Assembly (NCBI GenBank): GCA_002448445.1
Contig: DJYC01000019.1
Span: 1-22,171, forward strand
Length of the DNA stretch: 22,171 nt
Reading direction: 5' to 3'
Source of the DNA: Treponema sp. UBA6988
Lineage (GTDB): Bacteria > Spirochaetota > Spirochaetia > Treponematales > Treponemataceae
Part shown: positions 14,975-21,767 of the stretch, in pieces
Numbering within the stretch: the first letter of the stretch is position 1
Layout: every line of letters starts with the position of its first letter
Translations under genes and position numbers: made by a program
The notes under the pieces: model-generated
Databases searched by the model: none
Told to the model about the DNA's origin: nothing
What the model saw: the letters and a program-made list of their open reading frames with translations, nothing else

Positions 14975-16324
14975 ATGGTCATTCCATACCTTATAGCTGC
15001 TGTTGTTATAATTGGCATATTCGCATTTCTTCTCTTTGTTCCCAACAAGCGGAATTCGGAAATTTCCGAAAAGAAACCTGCAAGGTCAAAAAAGAGCCAG
15101 GCCCAGATTATAAGGCAGGCAAACAGGCACCTTGCAAAGAACCCAAACGATGCCGCAGCCCTAAAAGCCTTGGGAGACCTTTACTTTACCAGCAACCTAT
15201 GGGAAAAGGCCTTTCCAATCTATTCCCAACTTTCAAAGATTTCCAAGACGGACATTGACGTAGACTCCTACAAGGCATTCCTAAGGACGGGAATCTGTGC
15301 CCTTGAACTGGACAAGATGGACGAAGCCATGATTTCTCTTTCCCTTGCCTACCAGAAGAATCCCCATGACTTTGACTCAAACTATTTTATGGGCTATGCA
15401 CTCGTAAAGGCAAAGCAGTACGACAAGGCCGTTCCCTGCCTAAAGAAAGCCCTGATTGTGCGGCCAGACGCCACAGGAGTAAATCTGCTGCTTGGACAGA
15501 GCTACTACAATTCCCACCACTACCACGACAGCCTGCCCTGCTTTAAGAAGGCGCTTATAGAAGATCCCGCAAACAAGGATGCCCTTTACAGCATGGCGGA
15601 TGCAATGACTCAGGAAGGCCACGGCGACAAGGCTATAAAAGTGTTCATGCATCTTAGGGCAGACCCAGTCTACGGACCGCGCTCCTGCTTGCAGGCCGGC
15701 ATCTACCACCTTAGCCTTGGTGAATTTGACAATGCCATAACCGACCTTATGATTGGCCTAAAGCATGAAAATGTAGACGACGACATAAAGGTGGAAATTC
15801 GCTACAAGCTTGCCCAGGCCTACTTTGCAAAGAACCAGCTCAGCAACGGGCTTATCCAGCTTAAGGAAATCCGCTTTATCAATTCAAACTACAAGGACGT
15901 TAATGCCCTTATTGCCCGCTACCAGGAGCTTAGCCAGAACTCCAACCTCCAGCTTTACCTTACTGCGGGTACTGGAGACTTTGTTGCCTTGTGCCGCAAG
16001 GTAATTCAGGCTTACTACAAGGATTCCCAGCTTAAATTCATGGACATAAACATGGGGCAGGTCTTTACGGACTTTGTTCTTGAAGTTGATTCGCCAAAAT
16101 TCTCGGACAGCGAAATTTTCCGCTTCTTTAGGACGACAGGCTCAACAGGAGAGCTTTTTATCCGCGACTTCCACGGACACTTGCACGACACAAAGGCAGA
16201 CAGGGGAATATGCGTTACGGCTGGTAACTTTACGGAGGAAGCCCGCAGGTACATAGAGGGTCGCCCGCTTGACCTTATAGAAAAGAACCAGCTGACCACC
16301 CTACTAAAGCAGGTTAGCGTATAA
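14975..16324 (+). CDS. Membrane-anchored TPR protein with Mrr-like C-terminal domain
   Basis: 449 residues. An N-terminal transmembrane helix (IPYLIAAVVIIGIFAFLLFV, residues 3-22) without a cleavage site, a basic stretch, then about six to eight tetratricopeptide repeats (45-325; for example NPNDAAALKALGDLYF and KQYDKAVPCLKKALIVRPDA) and a C-terminal region (about 330-449) ending in GELFIRDFHGHLHDTKADRGICVTAG-type sequence, NFTEEARRYIEGRPLDLIEKNQL, which follows the pattern of Mrr-type restriction endonuclease folds. The Q-x-K of active Mrr proteins is replaced (IRDFHG), so nuclease activity is doubtful and the domain may only bind. AGGGG precedes the ATG. Convergent with rsmG, 15 nt apart. 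Confidence 0.8.
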   Translation: MVIPYLIAAVVIIGIFAFLLFVPNKRNSEISEKKPARSKKSQAQIIRQANRHLAKNPNDAAALKALGDLYFTSNLWEKAFPIYSQLSKISKTDIDVDSYKAFLRTGICALELDKMDEAMISLSLAYQKNPHDFDSNYFMGYALVKAKQYDKAVPCLKKALIVRPDATGVNLLLGQSYYNSHHYHDSLPCFKKALIEDPANKDALYSMADAMTQEGHGDKAIKVFMHLRADPVYGPRSCLQAGIYHLSLGEFDNAITDLMIGLKHENVDDDIKVEIRYKLAQAYFAKNQLSNGLIQLKEIRFINSNYKDVNALIARYQELSQNSNLQLYLTAGTGDFVALCRKVIQAYYKDSQLKFMDINMGQVFTDFVLEVDSPKFSDSEIFRFFRTTGSTGELFIRDFHGHLHDTKADRGICVTAGNFTEEARRYIEGRPLDLIEKNQLTTLLKQVSV

Positions 16325-16339
16325 ATCCGACCGAAATTT

Positions 16340-17005
16340 TTATTTTTGAATTACAACCAAATTGCGCTCATGGTCTTCCAAGAAAGGAACTGTGAGCGCT
16401 ATTTTTTTGTAGGAAGAAACCATAAAGCTTATGCTTTCCATTTCCGCCGTGATTTTTTCTGAACGGGCCTTGTAGGCAGCTATAAAACCACCTTTGCAAA
16501 GCATTTTTAGAAGAAGCTTGGTTATTTTTGTGTCAAAGGGGTGGAATGCACGGAATACTTCTATTGTAAAAGACTCAGGCTTTACCTTGTCCGCCTGAAG
16601 GCAGAGAACCTTTGCATTATTAAGCTTTAGCGAACGGACAACCTGCTGCAAAAAGGCACAGCGCTTTTCCATGCGTTCAACCAGGGTGAATGAATACTGG
16701 GGGAAGGCTATGGCAAGGGGAATCCCGGGGCAGCCACCTCCGCTTCCAATATCACCTATTTTTACCTCTTTTCCAGAGGCAGCAAGGCTTTGGGCAAGGG
16801 AGCCTATCTCTTTGCAGGCCGCAAGACTGTCCAGTATGTGGTTCACTTCAAATTCGTCGCGGTTTTCGGCCTTCATCAGGTTGTAGCCCTTGTTGAATTC
16901 AAGGACCTGGTCAGTGTAGCTTTCCAGGGCTTCAAACTGCCCGTCTGAAAGTTCAAGCCCCAGTTTTTTTGCCCCTTCGAAAAGCTTAGACTCTTCCCCG
17001 CTCAC
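16340..17005 (-). CDS. rsmG: 16S rRNA (guanine527-N7)-methyltransferase RsmG
   Basis: SAM-dependent methyltransferase (GidB) that modifies G527 of 16S rRNA. 221 residues with the SAM-binding block IGDIGSGGGCPGIPLAIAFP, the upstream YNLMKA and HILDSL segments, an acidic VER end of strand 2, and the closing block ERNLVVIQK. The normal FPG in the SAM loop is CPG. The start is GTG, overlapping the previous gene's TGA (GTGA), with GGGAG 7 nt before it, so translation is coupled to the secreted-protein gene upstream. Confidence 0.95.
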   Translation of the reverse strand: MSGEESKLFEGAKKLGLELSDGQFEALESYTDQVLEFNKGYNLMKAENRDEFEVNHILDSLAACKEIGSLAQSLAASGKEVKIGDIGSGGGCPGIPLAIAFPQYSFTLVERMEKRCAFLQQVVRSLKLNNAKVLCLQADKVKPESFTIEVFRAFHPFDTKITKLLLKMLCKGGFIAAYKARSEKITAEMESISFMVSSYKKIALTVPFLEDHERNLVVIQK

Positions 17006-17808
17006 TTTTCAACTCCCAGGTCAATGAGAAGGTCTATGTCCTCTTCATCTGCTGAAGTTTTTAGCGTTACCAGGTGGCCGGTGCGGTTTGCTTCCAGGCT
17101 GTTAAGGCGGCTCATGCGGTAAAGGCCACTTTCTTCATTTTCCTTTGACTGGGTTACATAAGTGCATGCGCTGTAATTCTTTAGGTCTGCCTTTTGTGGG
17201 GTTGCGGTAAAGCGGATGTAGAAAATCTCATCAAAGTTTTCACCGTTGCCCTGGCAGGTCCTGTCGCCTGTAACAACAAAGGTTCCGTCCTGAAGCACGT
17301 CGGAAACATAAACTGAACGGCATGACTTTAGTATGTCCTTTCCTCCGACGGTAAAGCGCAAAAGACGGGCTTTTTTTGCATTGGAAAGAGTCTCTTCGTT
17401 CTCTTTGCGGAGCTTTTCTGATGCACTCTGGTAGTTCTGCAGGGCTTTGAGCAAGTCGTCACGCTCCTTTCCGCTCAGGTAGGCTGCGCTCTGTGCAAGG
17501 TCGCGGGCTATCTGCTCACTTTCAGAAATTTCAGCATCAAGACCAGACTCACCCTTTAGGCTCCCGTCCAAAGAAGGCTGTACTTTTTTCTGGCTTTCAC
17601 TCTTTGCCTTTTGCCCCCTGCTGCGCCAGCCCGTAAAGGGGGCATTCTTTGGGTTACCGGGCACGTAAAAACCGCTTCCCAGTGTGGGTGCAGAAATAGA
17701 CGGCATTTCCGGTGAGGATACAGAACTTACCGAAGACTGGGCAAGGGCAGATTCAACGGCAATCAGAACGAATGCGGCTACAGAAATAATTTTCTTAAAG
17801 GCTTGCAA
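17002..17808 (-). CDS. Secreted protein of unknown function, TTG start
   Basis: A signal peptide (FKKIISVAAFVLIAVESALA, cleavage after ALA) leads a low-complexity Ser/Pro stretch, a charged helical segment with coiled-coil character (ARDLAQSAAYLSGKERDDLLKAL and on) and a C-terminal half with beta-rich sequence (LLRFTVGGKDILKSC, then YVSDVLQDGTFVVTGDRT). I do not recognise the family. The frame is open seven codons further to another TTG at 17829, but GGAGG (17815-17819) lies exactly 6 nt before the TTG at 17808, which I therefore choose. It overlaps the upstream gene by 14 nt and the rsmG start by 4 nt. Confidence 0.75.
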   Translation of the reverse strand: MQAFKKIISVAAFVLIAVESALAQSSVSSVSSPEMPSISAPTLGSGFYVPGNPKNAPFTGWRSRGQKAKSESQKKVQPSLDGSLKGESGLDAEISESEQIARDLAQSAAYLSGKERDDLLKALQNYQSASEKLRKENEETLSNAKKARLLRFTVGGKDILKSCRSVYVSDVLQDGTFVVTGDRTCQGNGENFDEIFYIRFTATPQKADLKNYSACTYVTQSKENEESGLYRMSRLNSLEANRTGHLVTLKTSADEEDIDLLIDLGVEK

Positions 17809-18604
17809 GGCTTTCCTCCACAAATTCAAGACGGTGAGTCAGTTCATTTATTGTTTTTGTAAGGCGGTCTCTTTCCTTTTCCAGCTTGGTCTTGGGATCC
17901 GTCTCACTGGCTTTCTTCTTCATCATTGCAATTACGCTGTCCGGGCTTTTTCCGCTTTTTATGGCTTCCTGAGCCTTTGCCCTTTCATCCGGCTTTTTTA
18001 TTCCGGCCACGATTTTCATGTTGTCAAAGCCAAGGTCTGCGTCTTCCGTTGGCAAGGTTCCTACCTGTGCGACGGTCTTTGCGGTGGTTCTTGGAATCTG
18101 CAAAACCCTGTCCAGATAGTCCTCGTAGCGGATGTTGGACTTTTCGCAAAGGGCGTGTGCCTGAATAAGCTTTTTGCCAAATTCCTGCATAAGGCGGCCG
18201 TTTGGAACAATGTATTTTTCGCGGATTTCCTTTGTAAGCTCCTCCAGCTCCGGGGAAGATGAAAGGTCTATCTTGTAGTAGCCCTTCTCTTCCGCAACTT
18301 CCAAAAGGGCATGGAATTTTGCCCAGAAATAGTTTGTGTGGCTTCTTGCCTGGTGGGGAGGTTCCCTGCCTCCGTTTGCCACGATGTTCTCTTCGTTTAT
18401 AAGGTGATGGGTGTATTCGTGGACGGCAGTATAAATAAGCTCGTTGTCCGTCTTAAAATTCTTGTTGTGAAGGAGTATTTCCCTGCTTTCCGGCTTGTAA
18501 AGACCGTTTACCCTCTTGCTCTCCTTTCCTGTCATTGTAACGGTGAATTCAAGCTTTGACTCCTGAATGTCCAAAAGCATGTCTTTTATAGAAGCATTAT
18601 CCAT
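17795..18604 (-). CDS. Putative HEYTH zinc-metalloprotease-like protein
   Basis: 269 residues without a signal peptide. ELIYTAVHEYTHHLI holds an HExxH motif (H62, E63, H66), typical of zincin metallopeptidases. A second conserved-looking helical region (ILQIPRTTAKTV-like, about 165-185) and KKPDERAKAQEAIKSGKSPDSVIAMMKKK follow, which resembles DNA- or protein-binding helical domains of ParB-like proteins only loosely. The last 35 residues are a predicted coiled coil (ERDRLTKTINELTHRLEFV). A third zinc ligand is not obvious. It stands between rsmE and the secreted protein in a minus-strand run; the ribosome binding site is weak. Protease activity is a motif-based inference. Confidence 0.7.
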   Translation of the reverse strand: MDNASIKDMLLDIQESKLEFTVTMTGKESKRVNGLYKPESREILLHNKNFKTDNELIYTAVHEYTHHLINEENIVANGGREPPHQARSHTNYFWAKFHALLEVAEEKGYYKIDLSSSPELEELTKEIREKYIVPNGRLMQEFGKKLIQAHALCEKSNIRYEDYLDRVLQIPRTTAKTVAQVGTLPTEDADLGFDNMKIVAGIKKPDERAKAQEAIKSGKSPDSVIAMMKKKASETDPKTKLEKERDRLTKTINELTHRLEFVEESLASL

Positions 18605-18641
18605 ATATTACCATTCCCACTCAATGTGCATAAATTTTAGC

Positions 18642-19445
18642 CTAATTCAAATATCCCATAGCGCCAAGGATAAGGCTTGCCGCAACGGTTGCAGCAGTTT
18701 CCGTCCGCAAGACCCGGCTTCCCATGCAAAGACGGCTGTAGCCCCTTTCTTCCAGAAGCTTTCTTTCACCTTCAGTCCAGCCGCGCTCACTGCCGATTGC
18801 CGCAAGGGCCTCAAGTCCAGTATTTTGTCCGGCGCAGGCCCGATCCATAAAAGAAACAAGGCTTTCCGAAGCGCCAACATTGTCCAAAGCCGCCTTCAAA
18901 AATTTTCCGGAAGCAGAAGAAGCCTCTGTTTCCAAAAAATCAAGGCACTTTGCAAGCGAATCGTGCATAAAAAGCTTGGGTATATGAGTACTTGCAGCCT
19001 GTTCGCAGCCCTCCAAAAGCATACCGTAGCCAGAATCCGACGTGGCAAGATCAGACTTAAGGTAGGACTTTTCGCCAAGCTCGGTTGCCGTAAGGTGAAT
19101 CTCGCAAACGCCAAGCCCCGCCATGTCCCGCAAAAGCCTTTTAAGCTGAATGGGTCGCGGAAAGCCAACAATCATCTTTAGCGGATAGAGGGGTTTTCCG
19201 TCGCTTTCGCCAACAAAATCAAAGGAAATGAAGCCCTTCTTAAAGGATTTCCTTCCGTCCGCGCTCTTTTCCTCGTGCAAATCCAGCCGGGTGATTGTTG
19301 CCCTGCCAGCCTTACCACCGATTATTCCGGCCGCAAAGGAGTCCCCCTCGCCCTTATGCAGTATTTTTAGAAGGTGGACAGCCCTTTCGTCCTTAATGTC
19401 CAGCGGCTTAGCAATTTCTTCAGGTCTGAACAAGCAGATGTTCAT
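18642..19445 (-). CDS. rsmE: 16S rRNA (uracil1498-N3)-methyltransferase RsmE
   Basis: SPOUT-class methyltransferase that modifies U1498 of 16S rRNA. An N-terminal PUA-like region (ERAVHLLKILHKGEGDSF) is followed by the knot region: KMIVGFPRPIQLKRLLRDMAGLGV, AAIGSERGWTEGER and LCMGSRVLRTETAATVAASLI, which are the signature blocks of the family. 267 residues, normal to slightly long. The ATG has no clear ribosome binding site and lies 12 nt after the beta-barrel gene, so it probably relies on transcription and reinitiation from there. Confidence 0.95.
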   Translation of the reverse strand: MNICLFRPEEIAKPLDIKDERAVHLLKILHKGEGDSFAAGIIGGKAGRATITRLDLHEEKSADGRKSFKKGFISFDFVGESDGKPLYPLKMIVGFPRPIQLKRLLRDMAGLGVCEIHLTATELGEKSYLKSDLATSDSGYGMLLEGCEQAASTHIPKLFMHDSLAKCLDFLETEASSASGKFLKAALDNVGASESLVSFMDRACAGQNTGLEALAAIGSERGWTEGERKLLEERGYSRLCMGSRVLRTETAATVAASLILGAMGYLN

Positions 19446-19457
19446 GCTGCCGTGCTT

Positions 19458-20066
19458 CTAGAAGAGGATGGGAACTTTGTAGCCAAGGTCAATCAAGAGT
19501 CCGCGGCGTGTAAAAAAGTCTTCCCCGTCGTCATCCTTCATCGGGAGCAGGTCAAAGATGTAGCGGCCTTCGATGAGAGCCCTTCCGGTACCCATTTTCT
19601 TTTCAAAGCCGAGGCCCGCAGTAACGCCAAAGTTTATCTTTGTGTCCGAATTGATTTTGTCACCGTCAAGGTCCTTTGAGCCCTTGATTTTGCCAATCGG
19701 GATGGAAGCATAGGGACCCGCAACAAAATTGAATGCTCCGTAGCTGAACGTGAGCATAAGGGGAATGTCAAGTGAATAGTAGCGCAGCTGCCCCTTGAAG
19801 TTGTCGTCGATGGCGTAGTTGTTTATGAAAAAGTTTAGCCCTGACTGAAAGCCAAAATAAGTTCCCATCGGTACGTTGAGTTCTGCACCCATGCCTGCAA
19901 TCCAGCTGTCCGCATAATTCTGCTTTTCCTCGCTCAGCGGAATGTCATCGTCAACTTTTGTTCCAATGCCAAATCCTCCGTACATGTGGGGGATAAAAAC
20001 TGTATCAGCCGTTGCAAAAGCCGCAGACAGGATTGCAGCTGCAAAAATCATAAGTATCTTTTTCAT
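19458..20066 (-). CDS. Small outer-membrane beta-barrel protein
   Basis: Signal peptide (KKILMIFAAAILSAAFATA, cut before DTVF) and a mature part of about 180 residues made of alternating amphipathic strands (GFGIGTKV, AGMGAELNVPMGTYFGFQSGLNFF, LRYYSLDIPLMLTFSYGAFNFVAGPYAS, NFGVTAGLGFEKKM) ending in LLIDLGYKVPILF, a typical beta-signal-like C-terminus with final Phe. This fits an eight-stranded porin-like or OmpW/PorT-like barrel. GGAG precedes the ATG, and there is a near-consensus promoter just upstream. First gene of the minus-strand run with rsmE. Confidence 0.82.
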   Translation of the reverse strand: MKKILMIFAAAILSAAFATADTVFIPHMYGGFGIGTKVDDDIPLSEEKQNYADSWIAGMGAELNVPMGTYFGFQSGLNFFINNYAIDDNFKGQLRYYSLDIPLMLTFSYGAFNFVAGPYASIPIGKIKGSKDLDGDKINSDTKINFGVTAGLGFEKKMGTGRALIEGRYIFDLLPMKDDDGEDFFTRRGLLIDLGYKVPILF

Positions 20067-20095
20067 AAATTTCTCCAGAAAAAAGTATTGTTTCT

Positions 20096-20124
20096 ATTAT
20101 ATCGACAAGAGGACCCTTTTTCAA
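20096..20124 (-). promoter_or_regulatory. Near-consensus sigma-70 promoter of the beta-barrel gene
   Basis: On the minus strand TTGAAA (20124-20119), a 17-base spacer, and TATAAT (20101-20096). The leader to the ATG at 20066 is about 25 nt and contains GGAG. Confidence 0.85.
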
Positions 20125-20147
20125 TAATCTGGAGCAAGCCTCTATTA

Positions 20148-20420
20148 AAACTGTGCCCGGCACTCCGTGTCCGGCCAGACTCCGAGGAATTTTATCCTGC
20201 AGAACAAGCAGCGCCAAGGGGTCACGCAGCAAAGCTTCCAGCGCGGCGCGTCATTTGTTTGCAAAAGCAACCTGCAAGTTTTCGCAAGAAAACTTGTGGG
20301 ATAAAATGCCACGGAGGGCATTTTATCCCGCTTTCCAGGGTTCCGCCTTTCGGCTCCATTGCTAGCGCAACCCGCCTGCGGCGGGCCCTTCCAATCGGGG
20401 CTAGGCTGGTGGGCAAGAAA
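20148..20420 (-). repeat. Intergenic hairpin element, copy E (type I end)
   Basis: Minus-oriented full copy, in the gap of 425 nt between the divergent beta-barrel and zinc-ribbon genes. The core on the minus strand runs from 20417 (CTTGCCCAC, CCTAGCCCCGATTGGAAGGGC) to GGAACCCTGGAAAGC. A perfect 13-bp arm hairpin GGGATAAAATGCC/GGCATTTTATCCC (20298-20329, loop ACGGAG) follows, then CAAGTTTTC/GAAAACTTG (20275-20296), a GCGCC/GGCGC pair with a 29-nt loop (20211-20249), a near-copy of the arm (20186-20197, 11 of 12 positions) and the type I end module (20148-20180). It equals copy D in order. Confidence 0.85.
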
Positions 20421-20436
20421 GCCGATTAGCACCGTG

Positions 20437-20465
20437 TTGAACAAAAGCCTTCATTTCTATAATAT
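20437..20465 (+). promoter_or_regulatory. Promoter of the leader ORF and zinc-ribbon gene
   Basis: TTGAAC (20437-20442) with TAATAT at 20460-20465 (17-base spacer); TATAAT at 20458-20463 is nearer consensus but only 15 bases away. It starts 17 nt after repeat copy E. Confidence 0.6.
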
Positions 20466-20491
20466 TAATCTGTCGTATATCGGAGGGTTAA

Positions 20492-20548
20492 ATGGCTATT
20501 GGATTCTTGTTTATTACACTTGCAACGCTTGTGGACTTTGTAAAATAA
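20492..20548 (+). CDS. 18-residue leader peptide ORF
   Basis: ATG with an ideal GGAGG site 5 nt upstream encodes MAIGFLFITLATLVDFVK, a hydrophobic peptide, and stops at 20546-20548, five bases before the ATG of the zinc-ribbon gene. That gene has only a weak AAGG of its own, inside the end of this ORF, so the leader probably drives its translation by coupling. It may also be a small membrane protein. It has no stalling-codon cluster I can name. Confidence 0.55.
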   Translation: MAIGFLFITLATLVDFVK

Positions 20549-20553
20549 GGCCT

Positions 20554-20985
20554 ATGGATGACAAGCTACTTTACATTATAGCGGCCGCTTCTTTTATAGT
20601 GCTTATCCTTCTTTTGAACTGGTACATAAAATGGAAGGCTTACGGCAAGGAGGAAGCGGAGGCTGCAAGGCGCAAGGCAGAGGCAAAAAAGGCTGCGCTA
20701 AAAGGCCTTATCGTAAACTGCCCCCTTTGCAACAGCCTGCTTCTTCCCGGAGAAGACCTTGTAAGCCGCGTTTACCGCCCAATGAATGTTCCCGACCAGC
20801 TGTGCACAATAAACGGCTGCCCCCACTGCTACCCAATACCGGAAAAAGGCATAAAGCGGGTCTGCCCTGTCTGCCACAAGACAGTCCCCCTGGAAAACGG
20901 TCACCTTACAGCCCGCCTCTTTAACAAAAGCAACGGCAAAAAACACGTAATCGTAACCGGCTGCAGCGAATGTGCAAAACATTGA
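20554..20985 (+). CDS. Membrane protein with four Cys-pair zinc-ribbon motifs
   Basis: 143 residues: a single transmembrane helix (LLYIIAAASFIVLILLLNWY, residues 5-24), a basic/Ala-rich cytoplasmic helix (KEEAEAARRKAEAKKAALKG) and a domain with cysteines at 56/59, 84/89/92, 104/107 and 137/140, most as CxxC pairs, suited to two zinc ribbons. The role is unknown. The frame is open upstream to 20359, but that part crosses repeat copy E and the promoter, and the upstream leader ORF lies in another frame, so I start at MDDK. It is followed by 780 nt of non-coding hairpins. Confidence 0.75.
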   Translation: MDDKLLYIIAAASFIVLILLLNWYIKWKAYGKEEAEAARRKAEAKKAALKGLIVNCPLCNSLLLPGEDLVSRVYRPMNVPDQLCTINGCPHCYPIPEKGIKRVCPVCHKTVPLENGHLTARLFNKSNGKKHVIVTGCSECAKH

Positions 20986-21004
20986 TACAAAATCTTTTAC
21001 AGAA

Positions 21005-21200
21005 AAACTCTTTTCAAGGGAGAGCCCTTGGACCCCAAACTTAAGGGGAGGGCAACTTTTTTAACGTTAAAAAAGTTGCCTACTCCGAAGCGAGGGTTTT
21101 CCCTGCTAGAAACTTCGTTGCAAGTTCCCCTTAAACCCCTCCCTTTCCCGGCACGGCTTAGGGGCCATATCGCTCAACGTTTCGCGATATGCCTAAGAAC
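21005..21200. repeat. Hairpin cluster with 30-nt perfect palindrome
   Basis: First part of the 782-nt gene-free gap before flaB. It has CAAGGG-AGAG-CCCTTG (21015-21030), a 30-nt perfect palindrome (21051-21080, centre AACGTT), AGGG-TTTT-CCCT inside GAAG/CTTC (21087-21116), a pair TTAAGGGG/CCCCTTAA (21041-21048 and 21127-21134) that would enclose these as a branched fold, and a long two-part hairpin CTTAGG...CATATCGC/GCGATATG...CCTAAG (21157-21197). No coding potential is convincing. Confidence 0.65.
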
Positions 21201-21227
21201 CCCATTTTTTTCCAAGAAACATTTTTT

Positions 21228-21583
21228 TGAAATGTTCCCTTCGACAAGCGCAGGGAACGTGTTTCTTTCTTGCCAAGGAATATTGAGCCATGGAGGGCGG
21301 CTTAGCAACATGCAGAATTGCGAAGCGATTCTGCAATCCCAAGAAAAATACACGGAAGGATTTTTCTTGGGCAGGCTCAGGGAACGGTATTGTTTCTTGC
21401 CAAAAAATAGCGAGCCAGGGAGGGCGGCTTAGCAACACCTACGCGGGATTGAAGGGGCGCGCGTAGCGCGTTGCAGAGCAATGGAGCCGAATGGCGGAAC
21501 CCCGGAAAGCCCGTGACGCAAAAAAATGCCAAGTCGATTATAGCCAAGGAACAAATGGTAGAGCAGGCAAAAGTACCGTCCAA
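21228..21583. repeat. Intergenic element, copy F (arms, direct repeat, core, type II end)
   Basis: Holds a 60-nt imperfect direct repeat (21251-21310 and 21378-21437), two hairpins between the repeats (GCAGAATTGC/GCGATTCTGC 21312-21334 and a perfect 12-bp CCCAAGAAAAAT/ATTTTTCTTGGG at 21338-21371 with ACGGA in its loop), then a core on the plus strand (GGGATTGAAGGGGCGC, GCAATGGAGCCG, GGAACCCCGGAAAGCCC, 21445-21511) and the type II end module (21533-21583). The hairpins have the orientation of copies A and E as written, but the core faces plus, so this copy looks rearranged or nested. Confidence 0.7.
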
Positions 21584-21650
21584 TAAAGAAAAAAAGTAGA
21601 AAATTCAGGGCAAAAGCTAAAAAAAAGTCAAAATTTGCTAAAATTTTTTC

Positions 21651-21677
21651 TAAAGTTCAAATTTGCATCTCCGAAAT
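21651..21677 (+). promoter_or_regulatory. sigma-28 (FliA) type promoter of flaB
   Basis: TAAAGTTC (21651-21658), 11 bases, then TCCGAAAT (21670-21677), compared with the motility consensus TAAAGTTT-N11-GCCGATAA: seven of eight and five of eight positions match. No comparable sigma-70 pair is present. The leader to the ATG is about 80 nt. Confidence 0.75.
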
Positions 21678-21705
21678 TCATAGTATAGGGTGGTAGACCC
21701 CGGGG

Positions 21706-21735
21706 ACAGCAAACATACCTAATGTGTTTGTCTGT
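21706..21735 (+). promoter_or_regulatory. Hairpin in the flaB leader
   Basis: ACAGCAAACA pairs with TGTTTG-T-CTGT (one bulged T) around a 9-nt loop, about 20 nt before the AGAGGAG site. A small hairpin GGGT/ACCC precedes it at 21688-21700. Both would stand in the flaB mRNA leader and could serve mRNA stability or CsrA-type control, as known for flagellins elsewhere; this is inference. Confidence 0.45.
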
Positions 21736-21767
21736 AACTTAATAAACTCGTATAGAGGAGATACATT

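Noticed and set aside
20359..20553. N-terminal extension of the zinc-ribbon protein as an open frame
   Set aside because: It runs through repeat copy E and the promoter, and the best ribosome binding site in the region serves another frame.
21028..21432. Open frame of 134 codons in the gap before flaB
   Set aside because: It lies across palindromes and direct repeats, has no ribosome binding site, and its translation is of low-complexity non-coding character.
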